Source: Oncomelania hupensis (lineage: Eukaryota; Mollusca; Gastropoda; Littorinimorpha; Pomatiopsidae). Taken from it: 64,000 nt of DNA. The DNA lies in contig CM072522.1 in assembly GCA_036898135.1 (NCBI GenBank), positions 4,483,491 through 4,547,490 of the forward strand, written 5' to 3'. Every line of letters starts with the position of its first letter. The first letter of the stretch is position 1. Shown here one piece after another: positions 44,264 to 53,985 of this stretch. Under the pieces are notes generated by a model. It saw nothing but the letters and a program-made list of their open reading frames with translations, had not been told where the DNA came from and searched no databases. The position numbers were made by a program, and so were the translations under genes.

Positions 44264-46309
44264 TTGCTGGACTTGGTGTTGATGGAGCAGATGGTTAACG
44301 GTTTGACACCAGAACTGGTCACGTTCGTGCGCGAGCGCAACCCAGCAACGGTGGAGGAGGCCGCGACGTTGGCACAGCAGTACGTCGACGCCAGGGCGGG
44401 AACCAACCTACGTTTCCCACCACGTCAACCCTTTACACCCAGAGACAAGAGCGAGGGTCGCAAGCCAGCAGGACCGCGACCCAACTCGCCGGACAAGCGG
44501 GAGTGCTACAGCTGTGGGCAGAAGGGGCACCTTAAGCGGAATTGTCCGAAACGCAGCGAGCGGAGTAAAGCAGCGCTGCGCGTCTTGGAGGAGGAAAAGG
44601 AGGCAGACAAGAAGAGAGACTCGCGTTTCCAGAGCCAAGTGATAGTGGAAGGTGTTCCGCTGACGGCCATGAGGGACACGGGAGCCGACCTGATATGCTT
44701 GCGGGAAGGGGAGGTTGCCAACCTCAAGTACACGGGACGCACGCGGCGCGTAGGATTCGCCATTCGACAGTTGTCCAAGTCGCTGCCGACAGCGTGGGTG
44801 CAGTTTGAGTCGCCATTCTACACCGGGAGAGTGGAGGTAGTAGTGGTACCAGACTTGACCTACCCAGTGGTGATCGGCAACTGGGCAAGAACGGAACGGC
44901 AGCCAGACACAGCACTGCCGGTATTCGTCGACGGAACCGCAGAGTGTTGCGCGGTGCGGACCAGAGCGCAAGCAGCCAAGGAGCAAGTCGCTACGGAACC
45001 GTTGGTGGTCGGACCGAGCAGGAGCGTCGTCGCGACGCCGAAGGAGATTCGCCAACTGCAGTTGGAAGACGGCGAGCTTGCAAAGGTACGGCAGCTAGCA
45101 GACCGGAAGGCAGGAAAGGAGAAACGAGGAAAGGGGCAAGTGGCATTTGTCTGGAAGCGGGGCCTGTTGTACCGCGAGTATACAGGACAAGACAAAGTGG
45201 ATCGCAGTCAGTTGGTGGTACCAACCAAGCTTCAGTCGGAGGTGCTACGCATGGGACACGACACGCCTATGGCTGAACACCGAGGAGCCAAGGGGACCCT
45301 AGATCGAGTGTGGGCCGAGTACTACTGGCCAGGGATGTGCCGTGACGTGAGGAGGTTTTGTGCTTCATGCGACGCATGCCAGCGAACGACGCCAAAGGGG
45401 AGAGCCAGGAAGGTACCAGTGCAGAGAGTCGGCAAGAATAGGAGGTTGAAGCGTTACATAGTACGCAGAGTAGAACCAGAGACGACGGTGGCCGTCGTGT
45501 TGGACCAAGCTGGAACAGAGGGAACATCAGACATCAGCTACCAGGGCACCGTACCACTGATACCGCTACGAGCGGGCGAAGGGCCAGTGGACATACAGAT
45601 AGACACGGAGCTATCTGCGCTACATGGGAGAGCACTGCCGCTAACCAACCTGGACGAGTGCGAGGTGGTGGCGACCGACGACGACCCCGTTCGTGTACAT
45701 CAGCATCCGCTACCATTTTCACAGATGGAAGTCGTCAAGGGTGAAGTGGAATCGATGCTGGAGTTGGGGGTTACCGAGTCTTGTTCATCGCCGTACAGCG
45801 CACGATCGATCGTGCGGGTAAGGAAGAGGGGAGAGGTCAACATGAGGGATGATTGCCAGAAAGCCTTCGACGACTTGAAGAGAGCGCTGACCAGTGAGCC
45901 GGTGGTCAAGTTACCGAACCTGGACAAGGAGTTCATCCTGAGGACAGACGCATCTGAGCAAGGGCTGGGAGCTGCCCTGATGCAAGAAACCGGTGAGGGT
46001 GTGCAACCAGTGGGGTTTGCCAGCAAGAAGCTGTTGCCAGCGGAGCGGAATTACTCCACCATCGAGAAGGAGTGTTTGGCAGTCGTGTGGGCGGTACAAC
46101 GGTTTGAACCGTACTTGTTTGGACGGCACTTTTGGCTGGAGACAGACCATCGACCGCTGCAGTACCTGCAGAGAACGCACCTCAACAGTGCCAGACTCAC
46201 CCGGTGGGCTATGCAGTTGCAGGCCTACGTCTTCACAGTTCGACCGATTCCAGGGAGAGACAACATTGAGGCGGATTTCCTCAGCAGATCTGACCCTGTG
46301 GAAGATTAA
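44264..46309 (+). CDS. Gag C-terminus and condensed Pol: PR, integrase zinc finger, RT remnant, RNase H
   Basis: 681 open codons. Order: capsid end; CCHC knuckle CYSCGQKGHLKRNC (81-94); aspartic protease with DTGA at 138-141; integrase zinc finger (H332, H339, C369, C372, with YYWPGMC between); integrase-end wording GKNRRLKRYIVRR (390-402). Then comes the RT start VVKGEVESMLELGVTESCSS (490-509). At about 527 it jumps to the RT end/RNase H, DDCQKAFDDLKRALTSEPVV, with FILRTDASEQGLGAAL, EKECLAVVWA and LETDHRPLQYL. It ends GRDNIEADFLSR. No DDE core and no YVDD block is present. Both losses keep the frame. Protease and RNase H could still be active. Confidence 0.85.
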   Translation: MLDLVLMEQMVNGLTPELVTFVRERNPATVEEAATLAQQYVDARAGTNLRFPPRQPFTPRDKSEGRKPAGPRPNSPDKRECYSCGQKGHLKRNCPKRSERSKAALRVLEEEKEADKKRDSRFQSQVIVEGVPLTAMRDTGADLICLREGEVANLKYTGRTRRVGFAIRQLSKSLPTAWVQFESPFYTGRVEVVVVPDLTYPVVIGNWARTERQPDTALPVFVDGTAECCAVRTRAQAAKEQVATEPLVVGPSRSVVATPKEIRQLQLEDGELAKVRQLADRKAGKEKRGKGQVAFVWKRGLLYREYTGQDKVDRSQLVVPTKLQSEVLRMGHDTPMAEHRGAKGTLDRVWAEYYWPGMCRDVRRFCASCDACQRTTPKGRARKVPVQRVGKNRRLKRYIVRRVEPETTVAVVLDQAGTEGTSDISYQGTVPLIPLRAGEGPVDIQIDTELSALHGRALPLTNLDECEVVATDDDPVRVHQHPLPFSQMEVVKGEVESMLELGVTESCSSPYSARSIVRVRKRGEVNMRDDCQKAFDDLKRALTSEPVVKLPNLDKEFILRTDASEQGLGAALMQETGEGVQPVGFASKKLLPAERNYSTIEKECLAVVWAVQRFEPYLFGRHFWLETDHRPLQYLQRTHLNSARLTRWAMQLQAYVFTVRPIPGRDNIEADFLSRSDPVED

Positions 46310-46336
46310 GTTTTGAACTCTCCATAGGTTCGTCTT

Positions 46337-46348
46337 GGGAGGGGGGTG
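46337..46348 (+). promoter_or_regulatory. Polypurine tract
   Basis: GGGAGGGGGGTG lies directly before the 3' LTR, where plus-strand priming is expected. It is not purely purine at the last three bases. Confidence 0.7.
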
Positions 46349-48110
46349 TGTCACAGGGCAGCCTGTGATGAAACCGGGTAGAAAGTGTGGGTGGAGAGTT
46401 AATGAGTTGGGGTAGCAACTGCGCGCTGTCGTATGTTAGGTTATGCGTGGAAAGCGTGATTTAGAACAGCAGAGCTCGGCCAGCCAGTTTTGGGAATTTG
46501 TTCACTGTAGTCAGAACACGTTTTGCAGAGTAACAGAGAAGACGTGCGGTCTTGTTTCTCTGGGTATTTTGTTCTGGAAGTAAGGGTGGGACAGTTGTTA
46601 ACGTAAATAATAACTGGTTCTGAAAGAAAACCTAGTGGGAAATGTTACAGTGGTGGTAGCAAGCTCGAGTAAGAGTGTGAGCAAATAACTAAGTTTTGTG
46701 TTGTGGTAAGTTAGTGTAGAGGTTTTGTCCACTAACGGGAATTACTACGCACTGGAATACCTTACTTGGAGTACTGTGTAGGCAAGCAGTGGAAAGGGCT
46801 AGCTACAGGTACTTTTACATTCGAGCCGTGTGGGTAAGTGTGATGGTGTTATTTTTCCTTACTGTGCCTATGACCGAGGGCCGGCTGTTGGGGTGTTGAA
46901 CGATAGCTGTGCGTGAGGCTGGGGGAAGGATGGTTGCACTGAGGAGAGGCAGACAAAAGGAAGAGTGCGACGGAAGGAGGGAGAATGAGGGAGGAGAACG
47001 GGGGTGAAGTGTGATGAAGGTAGGACGGGAGCGGTTGCTGTTGTCGTGGTTGCGGTTGCTTGAGATGGATAATGTGTTGATGGTTACATGTATTCATTTG
47101 CAGCATTGTTCATTTCATGCATTCATAATGTCATTTAGTTTTTTGAATTATGTGTTTGATTACAAGTGACAATAATAGTAGTCAAGGGAAGTGAAGTGGA
47201 CAGCAGTGGCGCCTCCTCAAGATACAGGAATTAGTTTGTGTAGTAGGGGGGAGAGTGTGAGGAGGGAGGGGGACAGAATCGGGTGGACATGACATTAACA
47301 ATACGACAAGCATGTTGCAGGTTCGAAAGTTCGTCGTATTCATCAGCTCGTCACTGAGTAACGCGGAACAACGTTGACCAGCGTCGCGCGACAACGACGA
47401 CGACATTTGGTCGTGTGGACCCAGCATCATCATCACCACCCATTCGTCCACGTCCGCGTTTGTGTACATCTTCATTGTTCCACAACCCCACCTTTCCCGC
47501 GGTGGTTGTGACGTCTGTGTACGGAACCTGGCCTCGACGTCACAGTGTTAGCCGACTGAAGGAGTCAGGCTGGGAGGCGTCGACGGTGGCAGGGCTGCCG
47601 CAACTACAGCGTCATCATCATCATCATCATCGTCAGCGGCGGGAGGGAGTGGCGACACCACTACGCCTGGATTCCATAGCGACAGTCCGGTGACAGCCAC
47701 GAGGAGGGGCAGATACTTTCACGGAGACATCAACGGGGACGCCCTACTATCAGGTCGGCTTTTTCCTTGTTGTCCCCCTCTTGATACTCGACCCCCCCCT
47801 GTGTTCGGACATTTGCAGTGCACAGTCGATACTTAGACGTGGTTGATTAGCAACCCTCGTTCATCTGACATTCCATTTCATTGTTCATCGACCCATTGAT
47901 TGTTCCATCACCATTTTTCTCGTTTCATGTGTAAATGTTGTATGTGTATGAGTGTGTGGTATGAATGAATAAATAGCTTGAAAGTTGTATATATATTCGT
48001 TGTGTTTTCATCCCTTCACGTCTGCAGGAAATCGCCATTCTGTCTGGGTTGTCTGCGTGTGGAAGGTGTTTGTTTGTGGCGTCTGCCCAGAGGGAGTCGT
48101 GGCGGTGACA
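46349..48110 (+). repeat. 3' LTR
   Basis: Near-identical to 41086-42849. It ends GGCGGTGACA, followed by the AAGAA duplication and the resumed I-like RT frame. Confidence 0.95.
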
Positions 48111-49574
48111 AAGAAGTAAAATTTTTAGGTGTATATTTCACACGAAAATTAAATTGGAAAAGACACATCAATTATTTAATACAGAAGGCGATGAAAAGTT
48201 TTTATCTTATTAGAGTAATAAGTAAAAAATCATGGGGTCAAGATACAAAAATGTTAATTAATTTAGCTTGTACTCTTGTGAGATCTCAACTATCCTTTGG
48301 TCAAGAAGCATTCTTTTCTGCACATAAAACGTACTTGAACAAATTACAAAGTTTAGATAGTAAGATTATAAAAATAGCACTTGGTGTACCGATTCATACT
48401 AAAACTAAAGATACGTATGCAGCAGCAGGTGTTTTATCTTTAGGAGATTATAGAAAACTTGCATGCGCAAAATATTTAATTAGAAGTCATGCAGTAGAAA
48501 ATAATATGCAAGAGGATCTAAATACTAGATCTGATATTGATTTTCCAAAGAGAACAAAAGATGTAATTTCATTACAAACAATTTCAACATATACTCAGGA
48601 TATTTTTAATGATGCAAATATTTTACCACAACAAGTTGCACCAAAAATCATTAATGCTCCATATCCCGTATGGGAAATGGAAAGCGCACAATATGATATT
48701 AATTATACTAATTTTAAAAAACATGAACATCCTTATTTAATAGCTACAGAGGCCCGAGAACATATAAATGAACATTATTATAGACATTTAAAAGTTTATA
48801 CAGATGGGTCTGTAATTTCTTCAGGAGATGCAGGAGCAGGATTTGTAATTCCAGACCTTAAAATTATAAAATCTTTTTACTTGGGTAAAAGCCATTGAGT
48901 ATTCACTGCAGAGCTGGTGGCTATATTAATGTCTCTTCATACATTAATTAATACACCACTTGGTTTGTATGGTATTCTCATATGTGTTGATTCACAATCG
49001 GTATTATATGCATTAAATTCTAATAAAAGTCATGATAGGTATGATATAATATTTGAAATAAAACATCTCATTCACTCTTTGAAAAGCATAGGAATAAATA
49101 TAAATTTTTGTTGGCTGCCATCACATTGCGGAATAATACATAATGATGTAGCAGATAGAGCAGCAAAACAGGGAGCAAAAAATATTAATGCTATGAAAAT
49201 TCATATTAGATTATCAGTTAAAGAAATGTACTGTATAATTAATAATATTACTAAAAAATAAATTTCAGATTTTTGTTTAATTAGTATATCAGGAGTCTCT
49301 AGACATATTTCTAGTTTAGCATTTAGATTATATTTAAATTCTTGGAAAACAAAATTTTTTAAAAATATTACTTGCATTTGTAATGAAAATATAACCATCC
49401 CACACTTACTATTACATTGTAAAGATATAAAGAAATATTTACCTAGCAGTTATGATAAATTAAATAGCACTCAAGACTTAGACTTAAAATCATATGTAAA
49501 TATATCTAAAGCACTAATATATTCTCCAATTGGTCAATTCTTATAATAATAATAAAAATAATAATAACATTAAC

Positions 49575-49607
<33 letters not shown>

Positions 49608-49608
<1 letters not shown>

Positions 49609-50257
49609 TGGAATCATGCGCCTATCATCACCAAACGCTTAAAAGGCATGATTGTCAATTGTATGCAAAGTATGAGGTAAAAAAAAGATTTGATTACAAA
49701 GGACAACTTATACGTCAATTAAAAAAAGGCATAAGTTATAATGAAGATGTCATTTTCAAGATGGTAATCATTCACATGTTTTCCATTTATCATTGAAATT
49801 AAATTTATAAAATATACTGATTATTTAAAACGCTCCGTAGAGTTCAAATTTTAGTTTTAACAGAGGTTTCATCAAAAAAGTGTATGCTCAAAGAATTAGG
49901 TTATATAGTTATATTTTTCATGATTTATGTTTTATTCATAGATTAATCTGTAAGTATTTCGCAATTAATATATTTTAAAATGCATTCTCCGCGATGATTG
50001 CAATAAGCATATATGTTGTCATATTGCTTTCTTATTCATTCGTACATCATAAACAAGCAATAACAATAGATTTCTGTTATATAATTATGTCGTTATATTA
50101 ATTGTTGTTCATATTAACTCCTTTATTTTAATTTTAAATTAATCTGTTTCTAATTTAATATGTTGTCTAATATCACAGATGTGAATAGACGTTAAATTAA
50201 ATAAATAAAAATAAAAGATGATAACAAGTTTGCACTTATATATCTCATAGTGTTTAG
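49608..50257. other. No gene seen
   Basis: Sequence after the I-element TAA tail. A 62-codon frame starting MESCAYHHQTLKRHDC near 49609 has no recognisable domain. The rest is AT-rich. Confidence 0.4.
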
Positions 50258-50645
50258 GGTCAAGGTCACTTCAAAGTACCTATACTAACCAGCTTTGGAC
50301 AGCTCCAGTGACCTTACCTTTGGAGTGAGGTTGACCAAATTTGCATATGATGTGTGTCTCATTGATATAATGCATTAAAAAATTAAAGAAATTCAATAAT
50401 AATAACTTTTTTAAAAATTGAAGTTTTGTAAAAAAAATTTCATTTGTTTTACTAATATTTATTGACCATGTGACCTCGAAGTGAAGTTATTCATTCACTG
50501 ATCATTTATGACGTCTCATGGATTTACACCATCTTACCAAGTTTGGTTGTGGTGGTTGAAATAAGCTTTGAGATATTAATCTACTTGCAAGTTTTCACAG
50601 ACACTGGTTTGGCAGACGGCGGACAGACAGATAGACGGATGGACT
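50258..50645. repeat. Dispersed repeat with AGGTCA motif and CGGACAGACAG end
   Basis: Starts near GGTCAAGGTCACTTCAAAG, has GACCATGTGACCTCGAAGTG and CCAAGTTTGGTTGTGGTGGT internally, and ends GGCGGACAGACAGATAGACG. The AGGTCA-rich start is shared with 11939-12054. It is a common layout of invertebrate interspersed repeats. Class unknown. Confidence 0.5.
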
Positions 50646-50826
50646 GACTTTTAAAATTTGTTTAAAATATCATTTTTGGACTATTTAGGACTCATCTCGC
50701 ATGGATTTGCAAAAATCTGGATTTTGGGTGGTGTTGGGAGGAGGGCGCGGTAGGGAGGGGGGTAGAAGTTGGGTGTTTGTGAATACACAGATTTACATTG
50801 CTATGCATGTTTGTCAATTAAGGGGA

Positions 50827-50830
<4 letters not shown>

Positions 50831-50902
<72 letters not shown>
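50831..50902. repeat. CT microsatellite
   Basis: Pure (CT)n of about 72 bases. Confidence 0.95.
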
Positions 50903-50903
<1 letters not shown>

Positions 50904-50972
50904 ATACAACTATTCATTCCAAATAAAGAATGCAGCTTATGTTTGTATTTTTGCCTTGTTTTTACATTAAAA

Positions 50973-51006
50973 TGTTCGCCTTACACTAGGGCTTCATCAG
51001 GTGAAC
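50973..51006 (-). ncRNA. Hammerhead-ribozyme-like motif (degenerate)
   Basis: The minus strand reads GTTCAC, CTGATGA, then AGCCCTAGTGTAAGGC, then GAAC. CTGATGA, a small GCC/GGC stem-loop and a following GAA are the core of type I hammerhead motifs found in Penelope-like elements. The expected GAAA is GAAC here, so self-cleavage is doubtful. No Penelope RT is near. Confidence 0.3.
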
Positions 51007-51212
51007 ATACAACCAGATTATAACTAAAAAGTGGAATCGGTCACAGAAATTTATTGTTGAAAACACCCACTCTAAATAAAAATCACATAAATTGATAAAG
51101 CAAAAACTGATGAAATAAATATTATGACAATTACTGAGCACACTCAAAAAAAAAAAAGAAAACAAGTGAAATAAAATACTTTAAATAAAAGTTTTACCAC
51201 TCCATGAACTTG

Positions 51213-51282
51213 CACACACACACAAACACACACCCACACACATGCACAACACACACGCACACACATGCACACACACAAACAT
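51213..51282. repeat. CA-rich microsatellite
   Basis: Interrupted (CA)n with CACACGCACACACATGC units. The flanks, 50903-51212 and 51283-51660, hold no supportable gene. Confidence 0.85.
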
Positions 51283-51660
51283 ATATAAGATATATATGTT
51301 TTGTATTGGTTTCATTGTTTAATGAGTGTGTGAATGCATAAGGGAGTGCCTTGAACTGTTTATATCCAAGAGAAATGTCTTATAAATACCTATATTGTTA
51401 TTTAATAAGTATTATTAATCAGACTCTGTTAGATTCCTTTTTCATCCGCTTCTATTTTACACTTATTTATTACTTGTCTCCCTCTCAAGTTAGTCTTTGT
51501 CTCTCTCTTTCCGTCTCTGTCTTTCTGTCTGCCTATTATATCTCTCTCTCCCTCTCTGTCAGTCCCTTGTATGAATTTCTCTATCCCCTTCTTCTGTCCA
51601 CCCTTACCCTCTTGCTCACTTCCTCCTCTGTGGCTCCTTGTTATTGGATTTATGGAGAGT

Positions 51661-52160
51661 NNNNNNNNNNNNNNNNNNNNNNNNNNNNNNNNNNNNNNNN
51701 NNNNNNNNNNNNNNNNNNNNNNNNNNNNNNNNNNNNNNNNNNNNNNNNNNNNNNNNNNNNNNNNNNNNNNNNNNNNNNNNNNNNNNNNNNNNNNNNNNNN
51801 NNNNNNNNNNNNNNNNNNNNNNNNNNNNNNNNNNNNNNNNNNNNNNNNNNNNNNNNNNNNNNNNNNNNNNNNNNNNNNNNNNNNNNNNNNNNNNNNNNNN
51901 NNNNNNNNNNNNNNNNNNNNNNNNNNNNNNNNNNNNNNNNNNNNNNNNNNNNNNNNNNNNNNNNNNNNNNNNNNNNNNNNNNNNNNNNNNNNNNNNNNNN
52001 NNNNNNNNNNNNNNNNNNNNNNNNNNNNNNNNNNNNNNNNNNNNNNNNNNNNNNNNNNNNNNNNNNNNNNNNNNNNNNNNNNNNNNNNNNNNNNNNNNNN
52101 NNNNNNNNNNNNNNNNNNNNNNNNNNNNNNNNNNNNNNNNNNNNNNNNNNNNNNNNNNNN
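51661..52160. other. Assembly gap of 500 N
   Basis: Exactly 500 undetermined bases, probably a fixed-size placeholder. Frames reported across it are meaningless. Confidence 0.99.
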
Positions 52161-53112
52161 ACGGTGAATAGGTATATCTATAGGCTTAGCATAACTAATG
52201 TCAGTTTGACAACTATGCACAATTTCCTGGCTTATCTTGTGCACTGTCACAAGTGTTTAGTAAACAAACTCTTGCGGTTGTATGAATGAGCGCAATAATA
52301 TGGTTATGTGTATTTGTGCTTGTGTATATGTACATAGTTATTTAGAGGATATTGCAGGATAAAGGACAATGAGGATTTGACAACTACATTTTTGCCAGTG
52401 TGATATTAAGAGCACTTTACTCAAAATGATATGTTTCTGATTGATTGATTTATTGTTGCTTTAGGTCCAGCGGACTCTTCCGAGCCAAATCAGGACCGTG
52501 ATATGTTTCTAAATACTGCTCTGATAATATGAATGAGCTCAATAACATGATTTTGAGCATGTGTGTATATACATTGTTTTCAGTGCAATACCAAAAACAC
52601 TTTGATTAAAATGTCGTAGGTCTGACTGCTGTTGTGGTCCTTTTTTTTAACTTTTTTTTTTTTTACTTTATTTATTTTTAGTTATTTATTTATTTTATTA
52701 TTATTATACTAATTGTTATTATTACTTTATTTTTAATTTTATTTTAGTACATCCTTTTGTAATGTTGTCTTTTCTGATTTTTTTTCTAATATGTGAATCA
52801 TAAGTGTGTGTGTGTAAAGTTCTGAATAGTTTTGAAATCATGTTTGTAGCAATGTCTATCTGTTCCTTGCAAAATGTTAATGTTGGCATGAGTTCAAAGC
52901 CTATCATAATCCTAACCGAAATGCAATAAGAGCTTGAAAATCATCACTACCTTATTTCATTTTGCATCAACTATGGTAGTTAAAATAAGTTTGTATTATT
53001 GTTGTTTTTTTTTAAGCTTACTGGTGTGAAACAAACGGAATAATAAATAATTGTATTGTAAAACAGTACTAAATTTGATCATTGTTCATTGTCAGTGTGT
53101 GTAAAAACACAT

Positions 53113-53196
<84 letters not shown>

Positions 53197-53481
53197 CAGT
53201 CAACCCGAACCTATCATTGATATAGTCCCAGTATGTTGGCCCCTCTCAACGCAACTCGTTGGCGGCTACCCTCGATGACTGCCTTTCGTAACGTTGACTC
53301 GCTTGTAGAAGTTGAACCCTTGGCTACGGCGTGAATCCCAACTTGGCCCCCAAAATGTTACACTCCGTTTGATGTTGGTGTTTTCTATCAGTATTTGATT
53401 CAGCCCCAATGCTGAATTCCTGATAAGGTGTACCTCAGATTCGTTTATACACGCAGCCTGCTCACTCAGCATACAAGTCAC
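52161..53481. repeat. Duplicated block, copy 1 (offset 10599 to copy 2)
   Basis: From the gap edge (ACGGTGAATAGG) onward the sequence matches 62760-64000 almost base for base. Differences are the (CT)n length (53118-53193 here), a T/G change in TTGTTGTTTTTT near 53000 and two As near 53066. It contains the 34-base GGTCC...GGACC module at 52464-52497 after GATTGATTGATTTATTGTTG, and no supportable gene. Confidence 0.95.
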
Positions 53482-53985
53482 AAAGTCGACGTATGAAGTT
53501 TTCCACTTTTATTCAGCACACATCAACAACTGCATACAATCGCTCAATCGCCTTTACACTCTCAAATTTACTTTCCAACTCACTATCAACAACAACTCAA
53601 CTCTTTTGAAACAGCGCGTCACTTAAATAGTCTCTTGATACTCCCGAATAACCTGGATCAATCTCGTATGACGCAATTTAACCAATCGCTTCTAACTTCG
53701 TCATTACCGTCTTACGTCATACATACATTATTTGCCGTCCCAGAATGTTCGCAAATATCTACGTCCATCAAGAAACTTCGATCGATAGTAAACAAGCAGA
53801 TCTAGAGGATTCTCCAACAATATCGACTAACGAAAATTAACAACGTTATACAAAGCCTCTTCTAACAACAATGCAAACTCAAATCAAAGGTAAATAAACT
53901 CCATTATTGAATACTTTGCAAAACGAAACGATTAGATCTATCGTGCGCGTTTCCGACATACTTTCGTACGCGTTTTAACGTAACA
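53356..53985 (-). mobile_element. LTR of a minus-strand retrotransposon, with start of its internal region
   Basis: 630 bp with TGTTAC...GTAACA ends. On the minus strand it has a TATA-like CTATTTAAGTGACG (near 53625) and, downstream, an AATAAA (near 53510). The LTR is followed directly by TTTTGGGGGCCAAGTTGGGA (53355-53336), a typical spacer-plus-primer-site start. The internal region is lost into a CT microsatellite at 53193. The upstream side borders the 13-bp satellite, so no target duplication can be read. Confidence 0.6.

Larger units (their letters stand above)
41086..48110 (+). mobile_element. Gypsy-type LTR retrotransposon with Gmr1-like pol order, non-autonomous
   Basis: Two LTRs of 1764 and 1762 bp differ at fewer than about ten places by eye and have TG...CA ends. 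A perfect 5-bp duplication AAGAA (41081-41085 and 48111-48115) sits inside the I-like RT frame. The internal region is only 3.5 kb: primer binding site, gag, then a pol frame with protease, integrase zinc finger, RT start and RNase H. RNase H is the last domain, about 40 bases before the 3' LTR. Standard Gypsy elements end with integrase. The integrase DDE core and RT palm appear deleted, so it should depend on enzymes of a full-length relative. Confidence 0.85.
38790..49545 (+). pseudogene. I-like ORF2: endonuclease, RT, RNase H (interrupted and decayed)
   Basis: Endonuclease pieces: FSVLQWNCRSIHAN near 38816, TGDFNSHSPVWDSD near 39210, and NDHLPIMITL near 39430. RT pieces: AVGCDGISYTLL, NYRPIALTSHVSKLMEKI, GIPQGSIISPILFN and QYADDIAIW. 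RT stops include a TGA at about 40585 (LDI then KACDRVWH) and a TAA near 40660. The frame is cut at KYVEE by the LTR element and resumes as EVKFLGVYFTRKLNW at 48112. RNase H: VYTDGS at 48795, FTAELVA after a TGA at 48896, ICVDSQSVLYAL and FCWLPSHCGIIHNDVAD. The catalytic D-E-D-D positions are recognisable. Confidence 0.8.
37070..49607 (+). mobile_element. I-like non-LTR retrotransposon (EN-RT-RNase H), split by an LTR retrotransposon
   Basis: About 5.5 kb of element remains after removing the 41086-48115 insertion. Order: ORF1 (37070-38714), endonuclease (about 38800-39470), RT (39950-41085, resuming at 48111), RNase H (48790-49230), a C-terminal CIC...HLLLHC zinc motif (about 49370-49420) and a (TAA)n tail (49545-49607). 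RNase H after RT and a TAA tail are marks of the I group. It begins where the L2 fragment ends, so the 5' end may be truncated. ORF2 has several stops and frameshifts. Confidence 0.8.

Noticed and set aside
44408..45527. Minus-strand frames up to 215 codons opposite pol of the LTR element
   Set aside because: GC-rich antisense shadows of a frame with clear protease and integrase motifs.
51351..52289. Long frames across the gap on both strands
   Set aside because: They consist mostly of undetermined residues from the 500 N.
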